A DNA stretch of 64,000 bases from an uncultured Jannaschia sp. (GCF_947494055.1 NZ_CANLTR010000018.1:1-64000); one strand, 5' to 3'; numbered from the stretch's first letter, positions 33,711 through 42,906 are shown. Notes: a model not told the origin generated them from the sequence alone. Numbers and translations are program-made.

Positions 33711-35048
33711 ATGAGTCTGCGGGTCCGGCTCGTCCTGATGCTCTGGCTGGTGACCGCGGTGGCGGGGCTCGCCACGCTCGTCCTTTCCGCGACCGACGCA
33801 TACCGCACGGTGGCGCGCGACATGCACGGCACGCTGGCCCGGGCCGGCTACGTGCTCGAGCGGAACTACCGGATGGCGCCGCGCGCGAACGACCCGCTCC
33901 ACGCCGAGCGGACCGCGATCGACCTGCTGGGCGTGATGGCGCCGGGAACCTGCCTTCGTTTCGAGCAGCGCGAGATCACGCAACGCCGTCTCTGCGCCGG
34001 CTGGCAGGTGTTCGGGCCGATCGCGCCCGCCGCGTTCCGCGAGGTGGTGACGCGGATGTTCGCCCTCCCGCCGCCCCTCGCGCGGTCCGGGTCGGCCTCG
34101 CAGGACGGGGACTTCACGCTGATCGTCACCTTCGATCCTGTCGCCGCGGCGACGCTGGCGTGGCAGCGCGTGCGGCTCGCGCTCTGGCAGACGGTGGCGA
34201 TGGCGAGCGGCATCCTCGTGCTCGGAACCGTCGCGATCCTCTGGCGCCTCGGCCCGGTCGGCGGCATCGTCGCCGAGCTCGACCGCCTGGCGCGGGGGGA
34301 TCTCCGCGCCCGGGTCGAGCCCGGCGGGGCGCGGGAGTTCCGGCAGATCGCGCGCGCGGTCAACCGCCTCGCCGCGCGGCTGCGCAGGGGGGCCGCAGAG
34401 AGCCGGGCGCTGACCCGCAAGCTGATCGAGGTCGAGGACGTGGAGCGCCGCCAGCTTGCCCGCGACCTGCACGACGAGTTCGGCCAGACCCTGACGGCGA
34501 CCGGCGCGGTCGCCGCGTCGATCGCGTGCGCGGCGCCGCCCGACCGGCCCGACATCGCGCGTGACGCCGACGCGATCGGGGCGAACATCCGCAGCATGAT
34601 GGCCTGCCTGCGGGACGCCTTCGCGCGGCTGCGTCCGCCCGACCTCCCCGAGATCGGTCTGGCGGCGAGCCTGCGCACCATGCTGTCCGGCTGGGAGACG
34701 CGGGGGGGCACGGCGCTGACGCTCGATTACCGGCTTGCCGGCGACGCGCTGCCCGACGCGGTCGCGCTGGACCTGTACCGGATCGTGCAGGAATGCGTGA
34801 CGAACGCCATCCGGCACGGCAACCCCCGGCATGTCCGGGTGGCGTTCCGGCAGGTCGGCGACGCGGTCGAACTGGAGGTCGAGGACGACGGCGGCGGCCG
34901 GCTGAGTGACAGCGACGCGGGAAACGGCATCCTCGGCATCACCGAGCGGGTGGGCGCCATGGATGGCCGGCTTCACATGGACGAGACGCCGGCCGGCATC
35001 CGCGTCCGCGTCACCGTGCCGGCCCCGTCGGAAAGCCGGGCGGCATGA
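33711..35048 (+). CDS. NarL-type sensor histidine kinase
   Basis: This 445-residue membrane kinase has two helices (VRLVLMLWLVTAVAGLATLV and QTVAMASGILVLGTVAIL) flanking a short periplasmic loop. A HAMP linker follows, then the HisKA_3 box ERRQLARDLHDEFGQTL with the phosphorylated His at residue 254, and a HATPase domain with ATP-lid glycines (DDGGGRLSDSDAGNGILGI). It overlaps the response regulator gene by 4 bp. The signal is unknown. Confidence 0.88.
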   Translation: MSLRVRLVLMLWLVTAVAGLATLVLSATDAYRTVARDMHGTLARAGYVLERNYRMAPRANDPLHAERTAIDLLGVMAPGTCLRFEQREITQRRLCAGWQVFGPIAPAAFREVVTRMFALPPPLARSGSASQDGDFTLIVTFDPVAAATLAWQRVRLALWQTVAMASGILVLGTVAILWRLGPVGGIVAELDRLARGDLRARVEPGGAREFRQIARAVNRLAARLRRGAAESRALTRKLIEVEDVERRQLARDLHDEFGQTLTATGAVAASIACAAPPDRPDIARDADAIGANIRSMMACLRDAFARLRPPDLPEIGLAASLRTMLSGWETRGGTALTLDYRLAGDALPDAVALDLYRIVQECVTNAIRHGNPRHVRVAFRQVGDAVELEVEDDGGGRLSDSDAGNGILGITERVGAMDGRLHMDETPAGIRVRVTVPAPSESRAA

Positions 35049-35695
35049 GCCGTCACGGCGTCATGATCGTCGACGATCACCCGGTCGTGCGGGACGGTTA
35101 TCGCAGGCTCATCGAACTGCAACCCGGGCTCCGCGTCGTCGCCGAGGCCGGGGATGCGCGTGGCGCCTATGACGGGTTCCGGAATGCGCGGCCGGACGTC
35201 GTGGTGATGGACGTGACGCTGCCCGGGGCGAGCGGCATCGAGGCGATCCGTCATATCCGGCAATACGACGGCGCGGCCCGGATCGTCGTCTTCACCATGC
35301 ATCAGGGCGCCGCCTTCGCGCTCAAGGCGATCGAGGCGGGCGCGGCGGGCTACGTGACCAAGAGCAGCGATCCGAAACATCTCGTCGAGGCGATCATGGG
35401 GGTTCTGGGGGGTCGCACGATCATCTCGCCCGACGTGATCGAGGCCATCGCCCGGGATCGCATCGCCGGGTCGCGGACCCGTCTTGCCGAACTCAGTCCG
35501 CGCCAGACGGAGATCCTGCGCCTTCTGGCGAGCGGCTGGCCCGAGGACCGGGTCGCCGACGCCCTTTCGGTCAGCCGGAAGACGGTGCGCAACAACCGCT
35601 ACCAGATCAAGGGACTGCTCGCGCTCGAGACGGACGCGCAGATGGTCTGGTTCGCGATCGAGACCGGGCTCGTCCAGGCGCCGCGGGCGACCTGA
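35045..35695 (+). CDS. LuxR/NarL-family response regulator
   Basis: This 216-residue response regulator has a receiver with acidic pocket D10-D11 (IVDDHPVVRDGYR), phosphorylation site D56 (VVMDVTLPG) and the conserved Lys in AAGYVTKSS. The C-terminal LuxR helix-turn-helix is LSPRQTEILRLLASGWPEDR followed by VSRKTVRNNRYQIKG. It is coupled to the kinase upstream. Target genes are not indicated by the sequence. Confidence 0.9.
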   Translation: MSRHGVMIVDDHPVVRDGYRRLIELQPGLRVVAEAGDARGAYDGFRNARPDVVVMDVTLPGASGIEAIRHIRQYDGAARIVVFTMHQGAAFALKAIEAGAAGYVTKSSDPKHLVEAIMGVLGGRTIISPDVIEAIARDRIAGSRTRLAELSPRQTEILRLLASGWPEDRVADALSVSRKTVRNNRYQIKGLLALETDAQMVWFAIETGLVQAPRAT

Positions 35696-35710
35696 TCTTC
35701 GCCGGTCGCC
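35686..35710 (+). terminator. possible terminator of the two-component operon
   Basis: GGCGACC (35686-35692) and GGTCGCC (35704-35710) can form a 7-bp stem around the stop codon. No clear T-run follows. Confidence 0.35.
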
Positions 35711-35803
35711 GGTGTGGAGGCACGGAGGTCGGACCGTCCTGTCCTGTGTCGGGCGGGACGTGGCACTACGGCGCCCGGGACTACGATCGGGTCCGCCCGC
35801 GCC

Positions 35804-37396
35804 TCAGTGACCGCCACCCGCGCCAGCCTGCGCCGACGGCCGCATGAGGAGCGCGCCGAGGGCGAGGCTGGCGAAGATCGCGGTGATGATGAGGAAGATG
35901 TCGATGAACGACATCACCGTCGCCTGACCCTGCAGCCGCTGCGACATCTGCGCGAGCGCGGCGGTCGCCCCGTCGAGGCCGCGTGCCGTCAGGCCCTGCG
36001 CCATCGTGTCGAGCTGTCGCACCGCCTCGGCGTTGGTCCAGTTCACCGCCTCCGACAGACGCTCGTAATGGAGCGCGCTTCGGTCGGTGAGCAGCGTGTT
36101 GATGACCGCGAGACCGACCGCCCCGCCGAGGTTGCGGGTGAGGTTGTAGAGGCCCGAGGCGCCCTTCATCTTGTCGCGCGGCAGCGTGCCGAGCGCGAGG
36201 TTGTTGATCGGCACCATGCAGAGCATGAGCGACAGGCCCCTCAGGATCTGCGGCACCAGAAGCTCCCGGACGTCCCACTCGGCGGTCATCCCCGTCAGCA
36301 TCCATGTCGAGAGCGCGAAGCCGAGGAACCCGACGAGCAGCATCACCCGCAGGTCGATCTTCGACGACAGGATGCCCGCGATCGGCGCGCCGGCGAACAT
36401 GGCGAGGCCCGAGACGAAGACCGTCTCGCCGATCATCAGGCTGTCGTAGCCGCGGACCGATCCGAGATAGAGCGGGTAGAGATAGGTCAGCCCGTAGAGC
36501 CCGACGCCCATCACGAAGGAGAAGACCGACCCCACCGCGAAGTTGACGTCGCCGAAGGCCGAGAAATCCACGATCGGCTCGTCCCGGGTGAAGGCCCGCC
36601 AGAAGGTGACGACGCCGCCCGCGACCATGACCACGGCCAGCACGGCGACGGCGTGGTCGGCGAACCAGTCGTTCGACGGCCCCTCCTCGAGCACGTATTC
36701 GAGGCCGCCGAGGAACGCCGCGAGCGCCAGCAGGCCCCACCAGTCGAAGCGGTCGAAGAGCTTCCAGTTCGGGCGGTCGAAGTCGATCAGCGTCCAGGCC
36801 CCGATGGCGACGGCGATGCCGGGCACGACGTTGACGAGGAACAGCCAGTGCCAGGACAGCGCGTGGCTGAGATAGCCGCCGATCGTGGGGCCGACTGTCG
36901 GCGCGAGCGTCGCGATCAGGCCGATGAGCGGGGAGACGGTGCTGCGCCTGGCGGGCGGGAAGATGGTGAAGGCCGCGGCGAAGACCGAGGGGATCATGCC
37001 GCCGCCGAGGAAGCCCTGCAGCGCGCGCCACACGATCATCTCGCCGATCGAGCCGGAGGTGGCGCACATGAAGCTCGCCGCCGTGAACCCGCCCGCGGCG
37101 ATGGTGAAGAGGACGCGCGTCGACATCATCCGGGCGAGGAACCCGGAAAGCGGGATCATCACGACCTCCGCGATCAGGTAGGAGGTCTGCACCCAGCTGA
37201 TCTCGTCGGGCGAGGCGCCGAGGCCGGCCTGGATGTCGGGGAGCGAAGCGGAGACGATCTGGATGTCGAGGATCGCCATGAACATGCCGAACACCATCAC
37301 CATGAAGGCGGCGACGCGGCGCGGCGTGAGTTCGGTCTCCGCGTCCTCGGCGGGCGCGGCGGCCCGGAGCCCCGATGCGGCGGCGGCGGCGGCCAT
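35804..37396 (-). CDS. emrB: DHA2-family multidrug efflux transporter (EmrB-like)
   Basis: This 530-residue MFS transporter of the 14-helix DHA2 group works as a proton/drug antiporter. The conserved motif C region (LAPTVGPTIGGYLSHAL) and motif A-like segment (LSGFLARMMSTRVLFT) are present. FGMFMAILDIQIVSASLPDI is the typical first helix. It follows emrA after 5 bp. Together with the periplasmic adaptor EmrA and an outer-membrane channel encoded elsewhere it should expel hydrophobic toxicants. Confidence 0.9.
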   Translation of the reverse strand: MAAAAAASGLRAAAPAEDAETELTPRRVAAFMVMVFGMFMAILDIQIVSASLPDIQAGLGASPDEISWVQTSYLIAEVVMIPLSGFLARMMSTRVLFTIAAGGFTAASFMCATSGSIGEMIVWRALQGFLGGGMIPSVFAAAFTIFPPARRSTVSPLIGLIATLAPTVGPTIGGYLSHALSWHWLFLVNVVPGIAVAIGAWTLIDFDRPNWKLFDRFDWWGLLALAAFLGGLEYVLEEGPSNDWFADHAVAVLAVVMVAGGVVTFWRAFTRDEPIVDFSAFGDVNFAVGSVFSFVMGVGLYGLTYLYPLYLGSVRGYDSLMIGETVFVSGLAMFAGAPIAGILSSKIDLRVMLLVGFLGFALSTWMLTGMTAEWDVRELLVPQILRGLSLMLCMVPINNLALGTLPRDKMKGASGLYNLTRNLGGAVGLAVINTLLTDRSALHYERLSEAVNWTNAEAVRQLDTMAQGLTARGLDGATAALAQMSQRLQGQATVMSFIDIFLIITAIFASLALGALLMRPSAQAGAGGGH

Positions 37397-37401
37397 CCGT
37401 C

Positions 37402-38559
37402 CTACTCCGCGGCGATCCGCGTGGCGTCCGGCTGGGGCGTCGTGCGGATGTCGATGGCGATCTCGGCGGAGAGGCCGGCGCGCAGCTGCCCGGTGGCGAG
37501 CGCGTCCTCGGGCAGGGCGATGCGGACGGGCACGCGCTGGACGATCTTGGTGAAGTTCCCGGTGGCGTTGTCGGCCGGCAACAGCGAGAACACCGCGCCC
37601 GTCGCCGGCGAGATCGAGGCGACCTCGCCCTCGAAGGTCTGGCCGGGCAGGGCGTCGAGGGTGAACTCGACGGACGCGCCGGGGCCGACGCCCGCGAGCT
37701 GCGTCTCCTTCAGGTTGGCCTCGATATAGAGGCTGCCGTCGGGGATGAGCGCGGCTAGCCGCGCGCCGGGCGCGACGAGGTCGCCGGGCTCCAACGTCAT
37801 GTTCGCCACGATGCCGTCGGACGCGGCGCGCAGCACCGTCAGGTCGAGGTCGCGCTGCGCCTGCTCGGCGGCGAGGCGGAGCTCGTCGCGCTGCCCCTCC
37901 GCCTCGGCCCGCTCCGCGCGCAGCACGGCGACCTGCGCCTCGGCGCTGGCCACGGCGGCCTCGGCGCTGGCGACACCGGCGCGGGCCACGTCCTGCGCCT
38001 CGGTCGCGGCGTCGAGCTGGGCTTGGCTGGCGACGTCGTCGGCGGCGAGCTGGCGCACGCGCTCGAAATCTGTGTCCGCGGTGCGCTGCTGCGCGCGCGC
38101 CATGTCGAGCGCCGCCTCCGCCTGCCGCACGCCGGCCGTCGCGGCATTGATCTGCGCGTCGATGCGGGCGAGCGTCTCGCCCGCGGAGGCGACGCGACTC
38201 TCGGCCGTCGCCAGCGCGTTGCGGTAATCCCCGTCGTCGAGCCGGACGAGGACGTCGCCGGCGGAAACGTGGTCGTTCGAGCCGACCTCGACCGATGCGA
38301 CGTAGCCCTGCACCCGGCTGCTCACCAGCGTCACGTCGGCGGTCACGTAGGCGTCGTCCGTGGTCTCGAGGAAGCGCCCGGTGGTCCAGTAGCCGTAGCC
38401 GAACCAGCCCGCCACGGCGAGCAGCAGCGCCGCCGCCGCAACCGCGACGAGGCGCTTGCGGGACCGCCCGGCCGGCGCCCCGGGCGGGGAGGCGGGCGTC
38501 TCCGCCGCCTGGGGTCCGGCCGCGGCGGTCTCGGGCGTGATGCGTTCGTGTCTCGACAT
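37402..38559 (-). CDS. emrA: HlyD-family membrane fusion protein (EmrA-like)
   Basis: This 385-residue adaptor has one N-terminal membrane helix (LVAVAAAALLLAVAGWFGYG). The biotinyl-lipoyl halves TLVSSRVQGYVASVEVGSND and GDLVAPGARLAALIPDGSLY enclose a long Ala- and Glu-rich coiled coil (about residues 115-240). The first gene of the efflux operon, it starts 19 bp from one of two operators shared with tetR. Confidence 0.9.
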   Translation of the reverse strand: MSRHERITPETAAAGPQAAETPASPPGAPAGRSRKRLVAVAAAALLLAVAGWFGYGYWTTGRFLETTDDAYVTADVTLVSSRVQGYVASVEVGSNDHVSAGDVLVRLDDGDYRNALATAESRVASAGETLARIDAQINAATAGVRQAEAALDMARAQQRTADTDFERVRQLAADDVASQAQLDAATEAQDVARAGVASAEAAVASAEAQVAVLRAERAEAEGQRDELRLAAEQAQRDLDLTVLRAASDGIVANMTLEPGDLVAPGARLAALIPDGSLYIEANLKETQLAGVGPGASVEFTLDALPGQTFEGEVASISPATGAVFSLLPADNATGNFTKIVQRVPVRIALPEDALATGQLRAGLSAEIAIDIRTTPQPDATRIAAE

Positions 38560-38578
38560 GACGACGTTCCTGGAATCG

Positions 38579-38598
38579 ATCGAACCATTCGGTTCGAT
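38579..38598. promoter_or_regulatory. TetR operator 1 (emrAB side)
   Basis: ATCGAACCATTCGGTTCGAT has 8-bp arms (ATCGAACC/GGTTCGAT) around a 4-bp centre. The same arms recur at 38636-38655. Confidence 0.8.
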
Positions 38599-38635
38599 GG
38601 GAGGTAGTCCGTGGGAACGCGTGCTTCAACCCTTT

Positions 38636-38655
38636 ATCGAACCGACCGGTTCGAT
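38636..38655. promoter_or_regulatory. TetR operator 2 (tetR side)
   Basis: ATCGAACCGACCGGTTCGAT has the same arms as operator 1. The centres of the two sites are 57 bp apart, so one repressor can control both divergent promoters. Confidence 0.8.
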
Positions 38656-38682
38656 TATCTGGGGATCATCGAGGGAGGCAGC

Positions 38683-39342
38683 ATGGACGGCAAAACGAGG
38701 GAGGAGGGGACACCGCGGGCCGCGCGTCATGCGGCCGGGCAGGACCCTGCGAAACGGCGCGCGATCCTCGCGGGCGCCAATAGCGTCTTCATGGAGAAGG
38801 GCTTCGACGCGGCGAGCGTCAACGACATCTGCCGCGCGGCAGGGGTCTCCAAGAGCACGCTCTACGTCTATTTCGCCAACAAGGAGGAGCTGTTCGAGGC
38901 GATGGTCGAGGCCGAGCGCAACCGTCTCTTCGAGGGCCTGACGGGGATCCTCGTCAGCGATCGCCCGCCCGCGGACGTGCTCGGCGCCTATGGATGCCGT
39001 CTCGCCGCGATCCTGTGCTCGGATCAGGTCGTCCGGGCGCAGCGCATCATCATCGGGATCGCCGAGCGGATGCCGGAGCTGGGCACCCGGTTCTTCGCCG
39101 GCGGGGCGATGCGCACGCAGGCCGATCTCGCCCGTTACTTCGAGCGTCAGGTCGCGGCCGGCCATCTGACCATTCCCGACCCGCCGCTCGCGGCGGCGCA
39201 GTTCGTCGAGCTCGCCACCGCCCGATTGTGGAAGCCGCGCCTCTTCGGCAAGGCCCCGGCGCCGCCAACGCACCGCGAGATCGAGGCGTCCGTGGCGGAA
39301 GCCCTCGTCCTGTTCCTCAAGGCCTACGGCCCCGATCACTGA
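38683..39342 (+). CDS. TetR-family repressor of the efflux operon
   Basis: This 219-residue TetR-type regulator has the N-terminal helix-turn-helix in KGFDAASVNDICRAAGVSKS followed by LYVYFANKEELFEAM, and the C-terminal ligand domain resembles the AcrR/AefR group. The ATG at 38683 has GGGAGG upstream. Two perfect 8-bp-arm palindromes between it and emrA are the obvious binding sites. Confidence 0.9.
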   Translation: MDGKTREEGTPRAARHAAGQDPAKRRAILAGANSVFMEKGFDAASVNDICRAAGVSKSTLYVYFANKEELFEAMVEAERNRLFEGLTGILVSDRPPADVLGAYGCRLAAILCSDQVVRAQRIIIGIAERMPELGTRFFAGGAMRTQADLARYFERQVAAGHLTIPDPPLAAAQFVELATARLWKPRLFGKAPAPPTHREIEASVAEALVLFLKAYGPDH

Positions 39343-39416
39343 CATCGCCGGCGGGGCGTCACCCGGGGCCGCCGGAGGGCCGCGTCATGCCTCCGGGCCG
39401 GAAGACCGGCGATGGT

Positions 39417-39749
39417 TCAAACGATCTCCGCCGCACAGAGCGTCGTCGTCGCGACCGGCAGGAGCGACCAGAGCGACGCGACCAGACCGGTCCACCCGCC
39501 CAAGACGCTCACCCGCCGCACGAAGGGCGCGGACGCGCCGAAGCGGTCCGTGCGGAGCGTCCACAGGAGCGCGGCCTGCAGCAGGATCGTCAGGCCCCAG
39601 CCGCCGATCAGCAGGACGCGCAGCGGGGACGGGCCGCCCGCCGTGGCGTCCCATCCCTGCGCGCAGCCGAGGCCCTGCAGTCCGTAGATCGCGCTGAACG
39701 CGGCGAGCCAGAGGAGCGGGGCCGCGAGGATGCGCAGGACGTCGATCAT
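39417..39749 (-). CDS. small membrane protein of the oxidase operon
   Basis: This 110-residue protein has three predicted helices (LRILAAPLLWLAAFSAIYG, VLLIGGWGLTILLQAALLW and GGWTGLVASLWSLLPVATTT). The product is not recognised. Its start overlaps the stop of the fused oxidase gene by 4 bp, so it is probably an accessory or assembly subunit of that oxidase. Confidence 0.65.
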   Translation of the reverse strand: MIDVLRILAAPLLWLAAFSAIYGLQGLGCAQGWDATAGGPSPLRVLLIGGWGLTILLQAALLWTLRTDRFGASAPFVRRVSVLGGWTGLVASLWSLLPVATTTLCAAEIV

Positions 39750-42226
39750 GCCAGCAGCCCGGGAAGATGCGCGAGGACGAGGCTCGCCACCGCGACGAGC
39801 GCCGCGTAATCGGCCCAGAGGCGGACGATCCCGAACTCGGCGCGCCGCGCGGGCGAGGTGTGGCCGGCCCGCACCCGCATCGCGAGCAGGCCGACCATCA
39901 GCGCCAGCAGCGCCGCATGGAACAGCGCGTAGCCGCCCATCACCGTGAGCGTGGCGTCGTAGGCGTGGCCGGCCGGCGCCGGGACGCGCCAGAGGAACGC
40001 GACGAGCGCGCCGAGCAGGGCCAGCGTTCCCGCGGCGGCGAGGAGGAGGCCCGGCAGGGGCCGGCCGCCGCGATTGCCGCGGATCGCCACGCGCAGCCCG
40101 GTCGCCGCGACCGCCGCGCCGCCCGTGCCGAGGGCGAGCTCCGCCAGGGAGGCGGGAAGCCAGGCCGGGGGCGGCCATCCCGGCGCGACGGTCCACAGGA
40201 ACGCGTAGCCGAAGAGGAGCGAGCCGTAGAGGGTCGCGTTCGCCGTGAGCAGGAAGACCGAGCCCCACCAGCCGGGCGAGCGGTCGGTCTCGCCGGCGAG
40301 GGGCAGGGAGAGGCCGTGCCCGGCCTCCTGCGGGCCGGCATCCGCGCGCGTGCCGAGTTGCCAGACCCAGAGACAGGCGAGCGCCGCGACGCCGGCGAGT
40401 GCCAGCGGCGTGATCCAGTAGACCTTGACGAGGAGCGACAGGAAGAAGAGCCCCGTCACCGCCGCCATGACGACGGGCAGCGCGGTGTTCGGCGGGAAGA
40501 TCACCATGTAGTCGGGCCGGCCGCTGGCGATGTCGACGGTCAGCGTCTCGCGCCGGTCCTGCGCGGGCGATCCGAGATAGCCCTCGCCGCGCGCCAGCCG
40601 CAGGGCGAGATCCGGGTCCGTCGACAGCGGGTCGCGGTCCCCGACGCGGGGCAGGCTGGCGAAGTTGTAGGCCGGGGCGGGCAGGAGCATCGCCCATTCG
40701 AGCGTGCCGGCCCGCCAGGGGTTGCGGGACGTGCGGATCGCGATGGCCGCGTGCAGCACGACGTCGATCAGCACCAGCACCAGACCGATCGCCATGACGA
40801 AGCCGCTGATCGTGGAGACGAGGTTGATCGCGCTCCACCCGGTCTCCGCGTCGTAGGTCTCGATCCGGCGGCGCTGGCCCATCAGGCCGACCCAGTGCAT
40901 CGCGAGGAAGGTGCCGTGGAAGCCCACGAAGATCAGGCCGAACGCGACCTCGCCCAGCTTGAAGAAGCGCCGCCGCCCGCTGAAATGCGGCAGCCAGTAA
41001 TAGATGCCGGCCAGGACCGGAAAGACGAAGCCGCCGAACAGCACGTAGTGCAGGTGCGCGGTGACGAAGGCGGTGTCGTGGGCCTGCCAGTCGAAGGGCA
41101 CGACGGCGACCATGACGCCGGTCAGCCCGCCCATCACGAAGGTCGCGAAGAAGCCCAGGATGTGCAGCATCGGCAGGCGGAGCTCGGGCCGGCCCTTCCA
41201 GAGCGTCCCGATCCAGGCGAAGATCTGCACCGCCGTCGGCACCGCCACCAGCGTCGAGGCCGCCGAGAAGAAGGCCAGCCCCATATGCGGGATGCCGGTG
41301 GTGAACATGTGGTGGACCCAGAGGCCGAAGCTCAGGAACGCGAGCGCCACGGCCGCGGCGACCACCCAGCCGTAGCCCAGAAGCGTGGTGCGGGCCATGA
41401 CCGGCAGCACCGTCGAAACGATACCCGCCGCCGGCAGGAAGATGATGTAGACCTCGGGATGGCCGAAGAGCCAGAACAGGTGCTGCCAGAGGAGCGCGTC
41501 GCCGCCGAGCGCCACCTGGAAGAACGGCATGCCGAAGGCGCGCTCGAGCTCGAGCAGGATCGAGCCGAGGATGAGCGGCGGGAACCCGGTCAGGATCATC
41601 AGCGAGGTGACGAGCGCGTACCATGCGAAGATCGGCATCTTGTCGAGCGACATGCCCGGCGCGCGGTAGCGCAGGATCGAGACGGTGAACTCGACCGCCG
41701 CCGCGATGGCCGAGATCTCCACGAAGGTGATGCCGATGAGCCAGAAATCGGTGTTGATCCCCGGCGAATAGATGACGCTCGACAGGGGCGGATACATGAA
41801 CCACCCGCTGTTCGGCGCGATCCCGAAGAGGAGCGAGACCAGCATCATCGACCCGCCGAACGCGTAGCACCAGTAGCCGTAGGCGGTGAGGCGCGGGAAG
41901 GCGAGGTCGCGGGTCCCGAGCAGCTTGGGCAGCAGATAGACCGCGAGCCCCTCGAAGGCGGGGATCGCGAACAGGAACATCATGATCGTTCCGTGCATCG
42001 TGAAGAGCTGGCTGTAGGTCTCCGCGCCCACGAAGGCCGAGTTCGCGGTGGCGAGCTGCGCCCGGATGAGCATGGCGAGCACGCCACCTACGGCGAAGTG
42101 GAAGAACGCGGTGCACAGGAACATCCGGCCCAGATCGGTGTGGTTCACCGTCGTGAACCAGCCGCGCCAGCCCGGATCGGAGGCCCAGATCCGCGTCAGT
42201 CGGCGGTGGCGTGCGAGCGTGTTCAT
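39746..42226 (-). CDS. haem-copper oxidase, fused subunits I and III
   Basis: This 826-residue membrane protein joins a haem-copper oxidase subunit I (about residues 1-550) to subunit III (about residues 610-826). Haem ligands are H78 (FTMHGT), H391 and H393 (TAHLHYV); CuB ligands are H256 (GHPEVY) and H305-H306 (WVHHMF). Two departures are notable. The K-channel motif reads AVPTAVQIF, so the conserved Lys is Gln334. The D-channel motif reads RDLAFPRLTAYGYW, so D107 is present but the two Asn after it are T114 and A115. The catalytic oxygen-reducing site looks complete. Confidence 0.88.
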   Translation of the reverse strand: MNTLARHRRLTRIWASDPGWRGWFTTVNHTDLGRMFLCTAFFHFAVGGVLAMLIRAQLATANSAFVGAETYSQLFTMHGTIMMFLFAIPAFEGLAVYLLPKLLGTRDLAFPRLTAYGYWCYAFGGSMMLVSLLFGIAPNSGWFMYPPLSSVIYSPGINTDFWLIGITFVEISAIAAAVEFTVSILRYRAPGMSLDKMPIFAWYALVTSLMILTGFPPLILGSILLELERAFGMPFFQVALGGDALLWQHLFWLFGHPEVYIIFLPAAGIVSTVLPVMARTTLLGYGWVVAAAVALAFLSFGLWVHHMFTTGIPHMGLAFFSAASTLVAVPTAVQIFAWIGTLWKGRPELRLPMLHILGFFATFVMGGLTGVMVAVVPFDWQAHDTAFVTAHLHYVLFGGFVFPVLAGIYYWLPHFSGRRRFFKLGEVAFGLIFVGFHGTFLAMHWVGLMGQRRRIETYDAETGWSAINLVSTISGFVMAIGLVLVLIDVVLHAAIAIRTSRNPWRAGTLEWAMLLPAPAYNFASLPRVGDRDPLSTDPDLALRLARGEGYLGSPAQDRRETLTVDIASGRPDYMVIFPPNTALPVVMAAVTGLFFLSLLVKVYWITPLALAGVAALACLWVWQLGTRADAGPQEAGHGLSLPLAGETDRSPGWWGSVFLLTANATLYGSLLFGYAFLWTVAPGWPPPAWLPASLAELALGTGGAAVAATGLRVAIRGNRGGRPLPGLLLAAAGTLALLGALVAFLWRVPAPAGHAYDATLTVMGGYALFHAALLALMVGLLAMRVRAGHTSPARRAEFGIVRLWADYAALVAVASLVLAHLPGLLA

Positions 42227-42870
42227 GGGCGCTCCCCGCGCAGAAAGGCGTCCCAGGCCGCCGCGTCGTGGGCGTGGACCTCGAAGCGGTGACCGGCATA
42301 GCCCACGCCGCTGTATTCGGCGCTCAGGCCGGCATAGACGCCCGGGCGGTCGGCCTCCAGCCGGAGCACGTTCACATGACCCGGGATCGCGTCGAGCTTG
42401 CCGGCGAGCCGTGGCACCCAGAAGCTGTGGATCACGTCGCGCGTGGTCACGGCCACGTCCACCGGCCGGCCGGCGGGGATGTGCAGCACGCCCTCGGTCA
42501 CGCGACCGTCGGCATCCGCGTAGCCGAAGGACCAGCTCCACCGTTCGCCCGCGGCCGAGACGCGCACGACGTCCGCGCCGGCCCGCGGCAGCAGACGCTC
42601 GCCCACCCAGAGCCCGTAGGCCAGCAGCGCAGCCAGGATCGAGAGCGGGAAGGCGAGGCCGAGCCCGTGGATCCACAGCCGCTCCTGCCGCGCCTCGTCG
42701 GTCGCGCCGCGCGGGCGGAAGGCGGCCCAGAGGAGCCCCGCCACGAGAACGCAGATCAGCCCCGACCCCGCCAGCATCACCCACCAGAGCGTCGCGATCG
42801 TCTGCGCGGCGGGCCCCGCCGGAGCGACGACGGAAAGCGCGTCGTTGCAACCCGCCAGTGCGACCGGCAT
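42223..42870 (-). CDS. haem-copper oxidase subunit II lacking CuA (quinol-oxidase type)
   Basis: This 215-residue subunit has two membrane helices (TLWWVMLAGSGLICVLVAGL and LGLAFPLSILAALLAYGLWV) and a periplasmic cupredoxin domain (DVIHSFWVPRLAGKLDAIPG). The CuA loop reads GLSAEYSGVGYAGHRFEVHA, with both cysteines replaced by serine and the following His by Tyr, as in CyoA-type quinol oxidases. The ATG at 42870 leaves only MPVALAGC before a lipobox-like Cys. A normal lipoprotein signal (RRLLRGCVFGSMPVALAGC) would need a non-AUG start upstream, for example the CTG at 42894. Confidence 0.82.
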   Translation of the reverse strand: MPVALAGCNDALSVVAPAGPAAQTIATLWWVMLAGSGLICVLVAGLLWAAFRPRGATDEARQERLWIHGLGLAFPLSILAALLAYGLWVGERLLPRAGADVVRVSAAGERWSWSFGYADADGRVTEGVLHIPAGRPVDVAVTTRDVIHSFWVPRLAGKLDAIPGHVNVLRLEADRPGVYAGLSAEYSGVGYAGHRFEVHAHDAAAWDAFLRGERP

Positions 42871-42906
42871 TGATCCGAAGACGCATCCGCGCAGGAGACG
42901 CCGCCC

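Noticed and set aside
39767..42292. 841-codon plus-strand frame opposite the oxidase genes
   Set aside because: Composition is dominated by Arg, Glu and His, typical of antisense frames in GC-rich DNA; the minus strand carries an unmistakable oxidase.
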